Positions 22,834-33,999 of a stretch of 64,000 nt of DNA are shown piece after piece. Under the pieces are notes generated by a model. It searched no databases. It worked only from the letters and a program-made list of their open reading frames with translations, and was not told where the DNA came from. The stretch spans positions 38,987,269 to 39,051,268 of the forward strand of contig NC_080069.1 in NCBI RefSeq assembly GCF_949987535.1. Reading direction: 5' to 3'. Source of the stretch: Balaenoptera acutorostrata. Lineage: Eukaryota; Chordata; Mammalia; Artiodactyla; Balaenopteridae. The position numbers and the translations under genes were made by a program. How positions within the stretch are numbered: the stretch's first letter is position 1; each line of letters opens with the position of its first letter.

Positions 22834-23001
22834 GTAGTTTAATTTTGTTTTTTATAAATTTATTTATTTTATTTTTGGCTGTTGGGTCTTCGTTGCTGCT
22901 CACGGGCTTTCTCTAGTTGCAGCGAGCGGGGACTTCTCTTGTTGTGCATCATGGGCTCTAGGAGTGCGGGCTTCGGTAGTTGTGGCAGTAGTTTTAATTT
23001 T
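22834..23001 (-). mobile_element. CHR-type SINE, truncated, with target-site duplications
   Basis: Antisense copy of about 140 bp (22847-22987). It keeps the tail-side part (TTTATTTATTTTATTTTTGGCTG, GGGTCTTCGTTGCTGC, GGGCTTTCTCTAGTTGCAGCGAGCGGGG) and lacks the 5' tRNA-related half with the pol III boxes. The middle also appears shortened. The duplication is GTAGTTTAATTTT at 22834-22846 and GTAGTTTTAATTTT at 22988-23001, differing by one T. The 5' truncation is typical of L1-mediated insertion. Confidence 0.88.
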
Positions 23002-23149
23002 TATTTTTCTTATGAGTGAGGGTGAATATCTTTTTATATGTTTAAGAGCTATTTGTACTTCCTTTTCTGTAAATGGTGCAATGCATAAAGTCTATCCGTA
23101 CCCTTTGCCCATGTTTCTGTTGAGTTGTTTTTTTTCTTATAAATTTCTG

Positions 23150-23830
23150 CTATTGAGCCCACCCAGTGATTTTTTACAATTTTTGGTTATTGTATTTTTC
23201 ATTTTTAGAATTTTTTCATTTGTTTCTTCATTACATATTCTATTTTCTGTGAGTTTCTATTTTTCATTTGTTTCAAGCATTCATAATTGCTTCAAAATTA
23301 AAACATTTATATAATAGCTGCTTTAGAATACTCATCAGATAATTCCAACATCTGTGTCATCTCAATGTTGATGTCTGTCGATTGCCTTTTTTCTTCTGAG
23401 TTGAGATTTTCATGGTTTTCAGTGTGATGAGATGTGGATTGTGTCCTAGACATTTTGAGTATTATGTTATGTGACTCTGGTTCCTACTTAAATCTTTTAT
23501 TTTAGCAGGCAGTCAACTTGTTTAGGTTCACAATGCATGTCCTGGTGCACTTTGTGGGCTGTACTTCAAAGCTCAATTTCATGTTCAAAGACATGGCAGT
23601 GCTGTTCTGGTCTGCCCCACTGTGTATTCCCCTGAGACCAATCTGAACCTGGGTGGTGTTTCAGACCAGTGTTCAGTTTTTCTGACCGTTTAGACCTTTG
23701 TTGTGTTGCTTCTTACCTGTTTTATGTACAGGTCATAGAGAGTTCTGCCCAGGATTCCAGATTTAGGAAATCACTTTCTCTAGTTCTCTACTTTCCATAA
23801 TCCTCCCGCATGTTCCAGTTAGGAGTGGGG
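23150..23830 (-). mobile_element. Ancient L1M-type 5'-region sequence, antisense
   Basis: Same repeat class as 14240-16200. Landmarks are AATAGCTGCTTTAGAATACTCATCAGATAATTCCAACATCTGTGTCATCTC (from about 23311), GATTGCCTTTTTTCTTCTGAG, ACATTTTGAGTATTATGTTATGTGACTCTGG (23451) and CAGACCAGTGTTCAG. Continues directly from L1M 3'-type sequence, so this is probably a second, adjacent old element. Confidence 0.6.
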
Positions 23831-24450
23831 GGCCGGGGGCATCTCCTAGTTGTAGAAGGAGGAATGGCTAGTGGGTTCCACCCACAGCTCCCACCTGTAG
23901 CACCGGGTGAGGAGGGGGAAAGGCAAGTCTTTTTTGGGGTTGTTTGCCTACAGAACAGCAGATAGGGTCAAAATGTTTTTGCCCTGCTGGAAATCCTGGT
24001 CCTACAGCTAAAGAAGGGAGGACTCATCTGGCTGAGTTGACGGCTTTCAAGCCTTTATAAACCACGGTACCTCCATAAACCATGGTTATCTAGGTAGTAA
24101 TTCTTGGATCAGTCCCCACATTTATCTCCTGAGGACAAACATTAATGCTCAGAAGCAGCTGGTTAAGCCCATAAGAAGGAAATACTTGAATAACTACCTC
24201 ATAATATGCAAAGTCCTCTCCCACTAAGTCCTCGAATTTCACACTATTCTGCCTCTTCTAATATTCTGATTCTAAATTATGCTCCTCCAAGCCTGCCAGT
24301 CAAGGAAAGGGACCCATTGCTGAGCCAGCTGTGTCTCAGACCCTTACCTCCCTGCCAATTCTTGAAATCTCCCCCTGCAGGACTTAAGTATGTTCTCGGT
24401 CAAAGGCCTTCACTTGGAGCCCTTTCTGTTTTTCCCTCTGTCTAGGTTCC
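23830..24450. other. Unassigned DNA, no gene recognised
   Basis: Includes a G-rich stretch (GTGGGGGGCCGGGGGCATCTCC at 23826-23847) and otherwise ordinary sequence. The 79-codon frame at 24206-24445 has no recognisable similarity. The right end may already be L2. Confidence 0.35.
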
Positions 24451-24619
24451 TTTGTCTTATACTCACATCTCTCCCTTTTTAACAAACAAACAAACAAAAA
24501 AAAAACCCAGCATGTAAACAGCAGCAGCAACAAGAATAACAAACAAACCAAAATTTCCTTCTATTTACTGCTCTCGTCTGGCTATCACCACCTTTCCTTT
24601 TCTTTCCAGGCCAACTTTT

Positions 24620-25200
24620 TCTTTTTTTAAAAAATTTAATTAACGTATTAAAACATTTTATTTTAACTTTTCCCCATTTTTATTGAAGTGTAATTGACAC
24701 ACGTCATTGCATAATTTTAAGGTGTACACATAATGATTTTAATTACATATATTGTGAAATGATTGCCTCTATAAGTTTAGTTAGCATTTGTCATCTCATG
24801 TAGATGAAATAAAAAAGAAAGCAAAAATTTGTTTTCCTTGTGATGAGAACTCTTAGAATTTACTCTCTAAGCTACTGTATATCACACAGCAGTATTAACT
24901 AGAGTCATCATGTTGTACATCCCATCCCTAGTACTTTTTTTTTTTATAACTGGAAGTTTGTGCCTTTCGACCACCTTCCTCCAATTTCTTCCCCCTCTCC
25001 ACCCCCCAGTAGCCACAAATCTGATCCTTTTTTCCATGAGTTTGATTGGTTTCTTTTTTTTTTTTTTTAGATTCCACATATAAGTGAGATCACACAGTAT
25101 TTGTATTTCTCATCTGACTTACTTCACTTAGTGTAATTCCTCCAGGTCCTTTGTTGTCACAAATAGTAGGATTTCTTCATTTTTTTTTTTTTACGTCCAA
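24620..25200 (-). mobile_element. L1 3' fragment, antisense, inserted in L2
   Basis: Antisense L1 3' UTR and ORF2 end: CCCCATTTTTATTGAAGTGTAATTGACA (24672), TTAAGGTGTACACATAATGATTTTAATTACATA, CATCATGTTGTACATCCCATCCC (24906), CCACCCCCCAGTAGCCACAAATCTGATCC (25000), AGATTCCACATATAAGTGAGATCACACAGTATTTG (25069), GACTTACTTCACTTAGTGTAAT. It ends in a long T-run at about 25179-25192 rather than the usual TATGGCTGAG block. Short similarity CCAAC... on both sides (24611 and 25199) is a possible eroded target-site duplication. Confidence 0.85.
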
Positions 25201-25484
25201 CCAAGTTTCCTAAAAGAATAGTCCACAAGTCCTCATATCCCACTTCCCAGCTTTGGTAAACTCCCTCCACATCATTAAAAATATCCCATCAAGGTCCTCA
25301 GCAACCTGAACATTGCCAAATCCAGAGAGAATATCCTGGTCCCATGTGACTCCTCACTCTTTCTCAAAACTCTCAACTTTTTGGCTTCTGTGACACTCCT
25401 CTCTTTTTCCTCCCATCTTTCTAACAGTCCTTGGTCTCCATCTATTTCTCAGCAGCCCATCCCTTCAACACAGATGGTGCTGTG

Positions 25485-25720
25485 ATAATGGCAATATTAA
25501 TAAAAATCAACCTCAATCTTTATTGAACTCTTGTACTAGGTTCTAGGCCAGGTACTTGGAATGTGTTATCACATTAAATATCACATATTCTCACTTACAA
25601 CCCACATAAAACCCCTTTATGGAAATGTGGACCCCAAGAAATGTCAGGTTATTTGCCCAGGTTCATGCAGCTACTCCATGGCAGAGGACTTGGGTATCGG
25701 TTTCTCAAGGGACATATCCT
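25485..25720 (-). repeat. MIR-like SINE, antisense, within L2
   Basis: Antisense MIR-type segments: TTTATTGAACTCTTGTACTAGG, CCAGGTACTTGGAATGTGTTATCACATTAAATATCAC, and AATGTCAGGTTATTTGCCCAGGTTCATGCAGCTAC. It separates two L2 pieces. Confidence 0.65.
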
Positions 25721-26224
25721 TGGCCAGTTTCTCAGTTCACTTTGTATCCTCTCCTTGAATTATTTTGTCCATTTTCATCATCTTTAATGAGTGATATCTA
25801 TGAAAAGTTTTTCCCAAACTAAGTTTCCAACTCCTATACCAAGCTTCCTCCTGAACTTGTCACTCTGGGTGTCCCTTAGAAACCTCCAACTCACAGTGTA
25901 TCTATCTGAACCCAACATATTACTCCCTCCATGGCACCTGATCCTCCTTCCATATTCTAGGTCTTGGAAGTGGGACAGCCAGCTTCCACCCAGCTGTACA
26001 AGAGACACACAAAGCACTTTTGACTCGTCCCCTCTCCTTTACCCTTCATTTATCATAAAGTCTATTAATTTTTCTTCCTGTTTCTAGAATCCAGCTTTTC
26101 TTTTGTCTCTTCTTTTGATTATGACAGTGGAGTCCTGCCATGTCTTTCTACTCCCATTTTATCTCTTTTAAGTCAGTAAGTTGTACTCCAAGAATCTTCT
26201 TCCCCCATCAAGTATAAAAATGAC

Positions 26225-26700
26225 ATTCTGGTTATCTGTTGCTATATAACAACCACATGAAACCTTAGAAGTCTAAAACAAATTTTATTATTGCTCAAAT
26301 TTTATGAGTTGATGGGGGCAATTCTCATTCAGGGTCCCTCCTGAAGTTGCATTCAGATGGTGGCTGGGACTGGAGTCTTCTAAAGCCTTGACCTTGACAT
26401 TCATGATGGTTTCTGGCTGGGAGCTCAGCTGAGGTGATGACCAGAGCACCTACATGTGCCATGTACCTGTGGTTTGGGCTTCTGACAGCATGGGTTTGCT
26501 TCTAAGAAGAGGTATCAGGTCCAAAGAGAGTGTTCCAAGAGACCAGGCATAAGCTCTAAGACGTCCTAAGACCTACCCTCGGAATGTTGCTTCTGTTACC
26601 TTCAAGAAGTTGCTTAGACCAGCCCTAGATTCAAGAGGAGGAGAATTAGACCCTATCTTTGAATGTGATGAGCACATGTACAGAGAGAGAAATCATTGAG
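26225..26700 (-). mobile_element. MLT1-like LTR (ERVL-MaLR type), antisense
   Basis: Begins TTCTGGTTATCTGTTGCTATATAACAACC with the poly(A)-region equivalent AACAAATTTTATTATTGCTCAAATTTTATG, and proceeds through GATGGTTTCTGGCTGGGAGCTCAG and AAGAGAGTGTTCCAAGAGACCAGGC. It has the same organisation as the LTR at 18480-19012, but the far end is less clear. Confidence 0.6.
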
Positions 26701-26734
26701 GAGGTTATCATGGAGACTATTTAGCTCAACGACC

Positions 26735-27250
26735 GTATCATTTTTGTGTGTTGAACTCTTTCATTGCTCCCCAGTGAGTAGGAGATGAAGTCCAAGTTTT
26801 CTCAGATACCACACATAGACTTTCCAGGGTTTGCAACACCTGTTTCTCCAACATCTTTTCCTTCCACTCCCAGCCTCCCACAATTGTTGTTTGCAAATCT
26901 CTCCACCCCACTTCTGCCATAGACCTTAATGGCTATTCTCTCCTGTGATCCACCTTAAAATCCCTACCTATTCTTCTCACTTGGTCAACTCCTACTTTAT
27001 CCTTTAAGACTACTTAGACATGAAGCTCACCTGGAATCCCAGCTTGGGTGGGGTGAGCCACTTTTGTGGGATCCTATTGCACCCTGGGTGCACTTATCAT
27101 AATACTTGTATTGACAGTAGCTGTTTATGCTTCTCTTTCCCTCATACTCCCAGGAGGTTAGCCTCTCGAAGGCAGGAACCAGATCCCCCTCATCTTTGCA
27201 CCTTTGGTACACAGTGTCTGCACAGAGGTGGTGCTCTAGGAGTTGGTTGA
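26735..27250 (+). mobile_element. L2 LINE 3' region, sense
   Basis: Typical L2 3' order: TTTCATTGCTCCCCAGTGAGTAGGAGATGAAGTCCAAG (26759), TCCCACAATTGTTG, TGGTCAACTCCTACTTTATCCTTTAAGACT (26982), AGGTTAGCCTCTCGAAGGCAGGAACCAGATC (27156-27186), TGCACCTTTGGTACACAGTGTCTGCACAGAGG. Frames at 26738-26920 and 27020-27250 lie inside it. Confidence 0.75.
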
Positions 27251-27293
27251 CATGACTGTGTGCTCACTGTGCGGCAGATCTGAGTCTTCTCCA

Positions 27294-27765
27294 TCATCCA
27301 TGATTCTGTTTTTCTACATAGAACATTGCAGCTCCTTTAATGCAAGAAAACAGGGAGTAGGGGGTGTGGCTGCTTTGTAATATATCAACTTGCCTAGACT
27401 GACCCACGTTTCCCAGAATTCCTTCCCCTTTATGTTTCAGGTTAGGGTGGGCCACAAGAGAGTCTCTTGTGGCAGATTTGGAGGGAGGAAGTGAAGGAGC
27501 AGCCAGGATGTAGCTCACAGGTTGGTGCTTCTCTGCTGGCTCGTCTTGTTGGTGTAGGGGCATCAGCCAGGCCTGCAACCGTTCCTCTTCCTCTGCATCC
27601 TCCTTCAGCTTCTCTGCCTCCTGGGACAGCTCTGTGATGAACAGCACCACCTTGTCCTACAGGACATCAACACCGTCAAAGTCAGAGGCAGCAAGAGTTG
27701 ACATGGGTTTGTCTGTCCCCTTGGGTTCCAGCTTGTCCTTGCTTCTCTACTGCCTTCACTGAGAC
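27294..27765 (-). pseudogene. Possible retrocopy or decayed exon with acidic coiled-coil-like peptide
   Basis: On the minus strand a peptide reading frame can be followed from about 27760 down. It passes an in-frame TAG at about 27661 and continues as MVLFITELSQEAEKLKEDAE with the acidic, heptad-like segment EKLKEDAEEEERLQAW, up to the stop at 27294. Upstream in the same frame the text KDKLEPKGTDKPMSTLAASD is also plausible protein. The biased, low-complexity-free composition looks more like former coding sequence than random frame. I do not recognise the parent protein. Intron absence, poly(A) and target-site duplications could not be shown, and the C-terminal third may be unrelated sequence. 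Confidence 0.35.
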
Positions 27766-27823
27766 AGTAGCCTTATAAAGACTGCCTGCTCAGCTCCCAC
27801 AATTTTCTAAGGTAAAAATCCTG

Positions 27824-27900
27824 TAAAAAAGATATATCTGTATCTATATACATACAGGCATATGTACATATATATACACATATGCATACCAAATACATAT
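27824..27900. repeat. Alternating purine-pyrimidine (TA/CA/TG) tract
   Basis: Imperfect run of ATATAC, GTACATATATAT and CACATATGC units. Low-complexity DNA without other meaning seen. Confidence 0.85.
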
Positions 27901-28089
27901 ATTACTGCCTAGTGATTCTGCTTATCTGATCAAACTATGACTGATGTGGGTGAAGGGAGGTTACTGGGCAAAATTTAAGACATGTCAAAAACAATGGCAA
28001 GCCACCTGGCTTTCGTAATAACAGTTGCTGTAATAAAAATACAACCCATCAGAGCGCCGTAATGGCTCATGTCACAGGAGAGCATAGGA

Positions 28090-28290
28090 GTTCACAGTGA
28101 GCCTTTGGAGCCTAGAAGCTGGATTTCAAGGCTGGTTCCTCACTTTATAGCTATATTCATTGGGCACACTCCAAACCTCGGTTTACTCATGGGTAAAATA
28201 GAGGGAACAATCGCATGGGTTTATGGAGGATTAAGAGATAATCCACATGAAGTTCTTAGTATGTGACTACCATGTAATTAGTGTTTAAAC
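28090..28290 (+). repeat. MIR SINE fragment
   Basis: Sense MIR-like order: CTGGATTTCAAGGCTGGTTCC, CCAAACCTCGGTTTACTCATGGGTAAAATAGAGGGAACAAT (28171), GGATTAAGAGATAATCCACATGAAGTTCTTAG. Confidence 0.7.
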
Positions 28291-31200
28291 CAAGTTAGCT
28301 AATATTAATCATGTAAAATATACAAATACTTGTAGATATCACACTTGACCCTAATTTATATTCTATTGATTTACATTTATGCCCATAATTCATAAACCAC
28401 ATTTATGAAGTACATGCACACTCCATAAACTGAAGATTAGAGATTATAGTGCACTGTAGAGATAATGAGTACAAATATTTTGAGACCATCCCTAGTCATT
28501 GATGGGTTAAAGAGTTTATAGTAATAAATATAAATACAAATATATTTATAGATATAAATATAAATAATAATGTCAGAAATATTAATGAGATACAATCGAT
28601 GATTACCATGATGTAGTCAGCTTGTGCTAGTTATGTAACTTCTTCATTCCTTTTGCTCTTTCAGAAATTTCCCTTTAACCCTAGAGTTTTAAATTCTTCC
28701 TACTTTAATAATTGAATCGATCCATGTATTTAAAACAGCTTTGTACATTTAAACCTTATGTTTGGCTCTTCTCCCCATGTTAACTTTTTAGGGAGTCATT
28801 TAAGAAGGTAGACAGAGCCATAGCATTCAGAGCCAGATGAAATATCGATCCTTCTAGAAGGCATCCGTGACCTACCAAAAACTTAGCAAAATGAGGAAAT
28901 GACATAAGTCCTAGAAGTCCCATTGGCTCTCGGCGATGCCGTTTGCAGGGAGTGTGCAAAACAGAGAGTGAGGGAAGGTCTTGGAATGATTTGACTTTTT
29001 TACTCTCCTTGCCTTTTGGAACATTTGATTTTTTTTTTTTTTTGGAGTTCTCTGTTTATGAATTGAAAATGCTTTTGTTTATTAAGCTAATTAAATTATT
29101 TTAAGAACATAAACAATGCAAGATAAGGGACTCAAACATTGTGAGTCTCTCTGTCTCTCTCTGTGCTAACAAACGGTCCGTGTCATAATAAAACAAGTCT
29201 ATTTCTAAATAAGGCAAAAACGACTGGGTCTCGTCTGGCGGAGCAAGACACCAAACACAGCGTCCCACTGTTTCTGCTGCCCCTGCTGCACCCTGGGAAC
29301 TTCATGAAACCCAGTATTATGTAGCGGAGACCAAAGGTCAGTTCCCAGGCAACAAAAGACAATGCCCTTGATATTTGCTTATCACCCTTGAGTGAGTGGG
29401 GAAGGCTCTAGATCATGAGAATTTAAAGCAGCCCCTTCCCCATATCTGCCTGAGACTGTGATGATCTGAATTTGTACATGTGCTCACCTCATGAGCCTAT
29501 CTATATACACCTTGAGAGAACTCCACAGTTTGTATTCCCACCTGGCATATAGGAGATGTTAGACATTAACTGTATTTTATGGAATAAAGAAACAATTTGA
29601 ATTTTTGTTTTGGAAATGAAATTTCAGTTCAAATATAATCTCATATGAAGTTCCAATTTATGAGATAAAGCAAAGCCAGAGCCTTGGCCACTCCTCTTTC
29701 TTCCCCCTTGAGTAAGCTTCCTAGGAGTCCTTGGAACAGTAACTTGAAGATAAAAGATGAGATGAAAATTCTTGCATTTCTAAATGCTACTTTCTGAAAA
29801 ACCCACTGTAATGTTCTTCAGGCGCAAGCAATGAGGGAGTGTATGTACCTTAGGCAGAGACAGAAAATATTCATTCTGCTTGCTGCATCTCTGAGTGTGC
29901 ACCTCAATGCTGGGCACTGCACGTGACTGATGGATGCTGAGCCTGCTTCCTTACAGATTCTGAACCCAGCACAAGTGGTGACTCCAAGGCTACCTCCTGA
30001 GGGATGCAGATCTCCAAGCCCAAGGCGCAGGGGCCTGATGCACTCCTCCTGTCTCTTTCCTGCCTGTATCTCTCTCCCTTCTTATACATGGGCCTCTGTC
30101 CATGGCCGGATTCGCCCCAGCTCCAGGGAATTCACCAGAAGCATTTATTTACCTAGAATCTAGGAGCACAATGGAAGCTGGGTAAATCAACATTTTTTAG
30201 GGACGTGAAGGGAACTAGTATTTGAGTTGCTATTCTGGGGCACATACTCTTAGATCAAAAAGAAAGTAGGTACAGTTTAGAATATATTCTCTCTTTTCAA
30301 GGTACTCATGGTGTCATTGGAAAGAGAGCACGTGCCATCTTGTGCTATAGATTTGTTTTGAGGGCCAGATGGTATCATGCCCATGGAAGAACTGCTTGGT
30401 GCGAGAGTCAGGTTCTAACTATAACTGGGGTCATCGATCGCTGTGAGCATGTGGTCACGATGCATAAGGCACAATCTGGTCTGTTCATCTTAGTTTTTAA
30501 AGTACATTTCAGGAATCCAAGGAAACTTCTGTGTCACAATCTCAAAAATGAAATTCAGGGAGGAAGGATGATACTCTTTTGCTGTTAAGGGAGGACTGGG
30601 TTTCAGGAAGCAATGTCTCTGGAGGCGGGGTTCCCTCTTCTGTGAAGTCCACTTGTTGCCCTTTGGACCTCTTTGTCCTGGGTGATGCGTCAGTCAGGAG
30701 GGTGAGACGGAGTGTGCTTGACTGGGTCTGAGCCTCAAAGCCGAATTCATGAACATGCAGCCTCATTCCTGACTTCAGCTCTCATTCCTGCCTTTCATGG
30801 GTTCACTGCTAGCTATTGTAAATTAAATATCCACAAGCGGACACGATCTCTGGCAAGTTCAGCTGTAGCCAGGGAGACTAGCATTCTAGATGGCTGGCTT
30901 GGTGCCCATTGTTTCCTGTTTGGATGATAGATTATGTGAACACCCAGATTATAGCTAGTATATAGCTAGAGAGCTGACTTGTTGCATGTACAGTTAAGTA
31001 AATTTTTATAATGAGGATTTACAATTTTTCAAACATCAATTATGTTATGAGGCAAAATGATGTCTATTGCTTTGCATTCTATCAATACCTCAAAATTGTG
31101 TCTATTGTACTTTCTCAATTCTTCATCAAGAACCCTTATTTTGAGACATACATAGCATGTTTTTCACTATTTTTTAAAGAAACAATTTAAGCAAGCACTC

Positions 31201-33505
31201 TTTTGTGAAGAGCCTTCAGATAAGAGAGAACAGAGGCCCTGGAAAGGGGTGTGTGATGGCCACTTTCCATAACTTTCTCTCACTCCATCTTAGCCATCAT
31301 GCAGATTTCTCTGTTTTCTTCTTTGTGATGTTGCCTGAGCAGCATCTCAACGTGTCCCGTATTCTTACCTGGGGCTTGGAGAGCAGCGCCCTCCCAGGAA
31401 GGGGAGGAAGAAGGAAGGGAATCGGCAACCCTGGTCACTCTGACCTTTCCCAACTCTATTCTCTGGTTTGGTTTTCTCAGCACCATTGTGTCCCTCCCAT
31501 GCCCTCTCCTTCCATCTTTTTTCTCTCTTCCCTTCTCCCCTCTTTCCACTCTCTCCTGCTCCAGACTCAGACACTATGTTGGGCCAGGAAAGGATAGTTT
31601 CAGTGTGCTTCTTCTTGGAAATCTTTCTCTCTTCTTTTGTTTGCTTTATGAACCAAGGTGCTAGAGGGGTTGGGGGGAGGAGAACACAAAGTTCCAGATT
31701 CATGAAGGAAAGGAGCGCTGGTGGGAGCGGGGCTGAAGCCTGCAGAGCTGGGGATGGAAAGACCACTCTTCGTTCTCAACGCCCCACTTTCAAAAAGACC
31801 CAGAGAGGAAGCAGCAAAATGTCATCCTGCTTCTCAGAGGGCTGAGATGGCGTGACAAGAGCTGTGGTCGGAAATCAGCAGGTCGATGGTAAGGGAAAGT
31901 AGGCAGAGAGATAGGGGTGGGGGGCACACCATAAAGCTTCTCCAAGGATTTCTCTCAGGGGGAATTGCTGAATTCCTAACTTCCAGCCCCTTGGAACACC
32001 CCATCAGCCTTCCTGGTGACTTTTCTACTCCTTACTCCATGCCTAATCCCTGCTTTCCTCTCCCCAGGACAAAGCACCCTTTGGGCTACTTAGATGGTGA
32101 GGCCCTTTCCTGCTTCTCCCAACCCCAAGGCTTCTGGTCATCAGGCAGAGGCAGATCCTGCTATGGCATCAGGCAAAGGGTCTCAGATTAAAGCTGACCC
32201 CAAACCACCACACAGGACTACCCCAGCCGAGATAAAAGGGGAGGCTCTTTCTCCAGCCCTCCCAGGATTTTCAGGGCTGCCACCTGCTTGCTTCAGAGGC
32301 CTCAGTGCTCCCAGAGCAGAAAGGCCCGGGTGTTCATGTTCACATATGCTGCGGCACTAATGTAGAAATTCTTCTGCCAGTCTGCTGGGAGGAATAGCTC
32401 ATGAAACAGATTGTAAAGGCCTGGGCCGGGACTCGCTCTCCTGTGGCTTGGCACTTATGTAGCTTTTTCCACCGGCAGGGAAGGAGCAGGAGGCCAGGCT
32501 GCGCCCCGCAGATGATGGACGCCCTCCCCAAACCACGCTTGTGAGGCTCCAGTCCTGTGCTCCCCAATTCTTCAATCCTGCCCCGGGCCCGCGAGGAGTT
32601 ATTGAGTGGAACTACGCTTGACACCGAGGTGGCAGATTGGAGGCCATCCTCGTGACACGTTCCAAGTGTGAAATGACTTAAATCTGGGGGCCCGGTCCCA
32701 GGAGGCCCAGAGGCATGATGCTGGTGCCCAGACAGCGGCTGTCCCCCACCGGCTGTGAATGTGTTTCCCCACCCCTAGGCTGCCTGGTCAATATCAGGGT
32801 GTTTGCGGCTGGATTTGCCCAGTGTCTCCCCGGGCGTCTGAGTTGCAGCGAGTGCACATTTCAGGCTGTGGGGGATGGGCCGCCGGCCAGCGCGCTGGGG
32901 GCTCCCCCGCCCCGCAGTCGCAGCTGTGATGACTTCATGACTCTCACATGGCCCTGGGGCCGGGGAACAGGGCCGGGATTGTATTCGCAGGCTGCAATCG
33001 CACGTGTGAAAGAACTGCGTCAGACTAGACCTCCCGCTGCAGGAGTTTGTGAAAATCCGCTCTTACCTCCAGCAAGAACTCCCAGAGTGCCCCTGCCCAC
33101 TCCTCCAAGACCCTTCAATAGGCTGAGTCCTGAGGTCCTTCTCAGCCAGGGGCCACGTGGAGGGAATGATCCACACTAAACCACCTTTAGGTGGGTTTTC
33201 AGGTTTTAGGGGAAATAATGACATTTTGCATTTGAATCTGCCAACGAGCCCAGGTCTGTATTAGAGCAGTCCTGGGGAAAGAGATGGCTTTATTTCTCTT
33301 AGTGGCTTGTTTGCCTCTTCCCCGGAGAGATTCAGGGGAAGTGCCGGGGCCACAAGACCCCCAGGACCTTGCTTCACCAATGTCCAGACAGTGGGAGAAA
33401 TGAGACTTGAGACCCCATGTGATGTGATTGTCAAGCTTTCTGTCATTTAAATGTGGTGACAGTGTTCCTGGCCATGACTGGATGGGAGGAGCTTGTGCCC
33501 AGGGG
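28291..33505. other. Mostly unique DNA; AT-rich block and GC-rich block; no gene recognised
   Basis: A (TAAATA)-rich block lies at about 28518-28570 and a T-run at 29029-29043. A non-repetitive stretch at 29040-29230 has several TAATTA-type motifs. From 31490 to 31560 the plus strand is very pyrimidine-rich (frames 31468-31845 and 31365-31766 cross it). The region 32440-33180 is GC-rich. Frames here (for example 154 codons at 32715-33179) show no recognised domain, no start context or splice pattern that supports a gene. Confidence 0.4.
32440..33020. promoter_or_regulatory. GC-rich block with CRE/AP-1-like and E-box-like sites (candidate regulatory element)
   Basis: This is the most GC- and CpG-rich part of the window outside the SINEs (GGGCCGCCGGCCAGCGCGC at 32877-32895; CCCCCGCCCCGC; GGGGCCGGGG). 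Short motifs resembling transcription factor sites occur together: TGATGACTTCATGACTC at 32926-32942 and CGCACGTGTG plus TGCGTCAG at 32999-33021. CpG density is modest, below what a classical CpG-island promoter usually shows by eye. A distal enhancer or an old promoter is possible; no transcript is evident. Confidence 0.3.
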
Positions 33506-33509
33506 CCAT

Positions 33510-33730
33510 CAGGTATGTTCATTGCAGCATTGTTTGTGATGGTGACAAATTGGAATAACCTAAGTGTCTATCAAAGAGAATGGAGAAATAAAATGTGGTG
33601 TATTTAGATGATGGCATTGTATACAGCAGTTAAAACAGATAACCAGACAGGGATAGAGCTCAAAAATGAAAAAAAAAAAATTAATGAGTTGCAGAATGAT
33701 AACTACAGTATGAAACCATTTATGTAGAGA
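33510..33730 (+). mobile_element. Old L1M 3' fragment, sense
   Basis: Sense L1M blocks: ATGTTCATTGCAGCATTGTTTGTGATGG (33515), AATTGGAATAACCTAAGTGTCTATCAA, GAATGGAGAAATAAAATGTGGTGTATTTAGATGATGGCATTGTATACAGCAGTTAAAA, and GAGTTGCAGAATGATAACTACAGTATGA. It is followed by a (GA)n run at 33727-33741. Confidence 0.78.
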
Positions 33731-33779
33731 GAGAGAGAGAAAAGAAAACAGAAAAACCCTCATGAGTCTGTTTCTGTTC

Positions 33780-33992
33780 TGTTTTGTTTATGCATTTATT
33801 TCATTTTTTAGATTCCACATATAATAAGTGAGATCATACAGTAACTGTCTTTCTCTGTCTGACTTAATTTCACTTAGCATAGCACCCTATATGTTCATCC
33901 ATGTTGTTGCAAATGGCAAGGTTTCATTCATTTTTATGGCTGAGAATATCCCATTGTATATATATACTCCTATCCATCTTTTGTTTGGTTAA
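33780..33992 (-). mobile_element. Short L1 3' fragment, antisense
   Basis: Contains AGATTCCACATATAATAAGTGAGATCATACAGTAACTG (33811), CTGTCTGACTTAATTTCACTTAGCATAG, GTTCATCCATGTTGTTGCAAATGGCAAGG (33893) and TTTTTATGGCTGAGAATATCCCATTGTATA. TTTTGTTT occurs at both edges (33781 and 33979) and may be a remnant of the target-site duplication. Confidence 0.8.
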
Positions 33993-33999
33993 CTCTTAG

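Larger units (their letters stand above)
21890..23150 (-). mobile_element. Old L1M 3' region, antisense, hosting two CHR SINEs
   Basis: Antisense L1M 3' sequence split twice. Blocks in order are CTGTTCTTAGTTTAGTTTTTTGCAG (21889), AATGGCATGAAGTTATAGAGGG, [SINE 22186-22525], GTTGATGGACATTAAACTGTTTC (22551-22573), AAGTGGAATTACAGGGCCAAAAGGCATG (22672-22699), TCTCACCAACAGTGTATATTC, AGTATCTCATTGTAGTTT, [SINE 22847-22987], TTATGAGTGAGGGTGAATATC (23009-23029), CCTTTGCCCATGTTTCTGTTGAG. Removing the SINEs restores the normal L1M order, which shows the SINEs are younger. Confidence 0.8.
24450..26210 (+). mobile_element. L2 LINE (CR1 clade) ORF2 remnants, sense, interrupted by L1 and MIR
   Basis: Sense L2 reverse transcriptase region in pieces. 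Before the L1 insertion, CTCGTCTGGCTATCACCACC matches the L2 block before the RT motifs. After it come AAGTTTCCTAAAAGAATAGTCCAC and CAAGGTCCTCAGCAACCTGAACATTGCC (25290-25317, equal to the L2 KVxxDLxxAK segment), then TTTTTGGCTTCTGTGACACTCC. After a MIR-like insertion, L2 resumes with CCTCCTGAACTTGTCACTCTGG and AACATATTACTCCCTCC. All frames are broken. L2 stopped moving long before placental orders split, so this is a fossil. Confidence 0.75.

Noticed and set aside
32715..33179. 154-codon GC-rich frame as a first exon
   Set aside because: Proline-rich translation of GC-rich DNA, no recognisable domain and no clear splice donor; kept only as a possible regulatory region.
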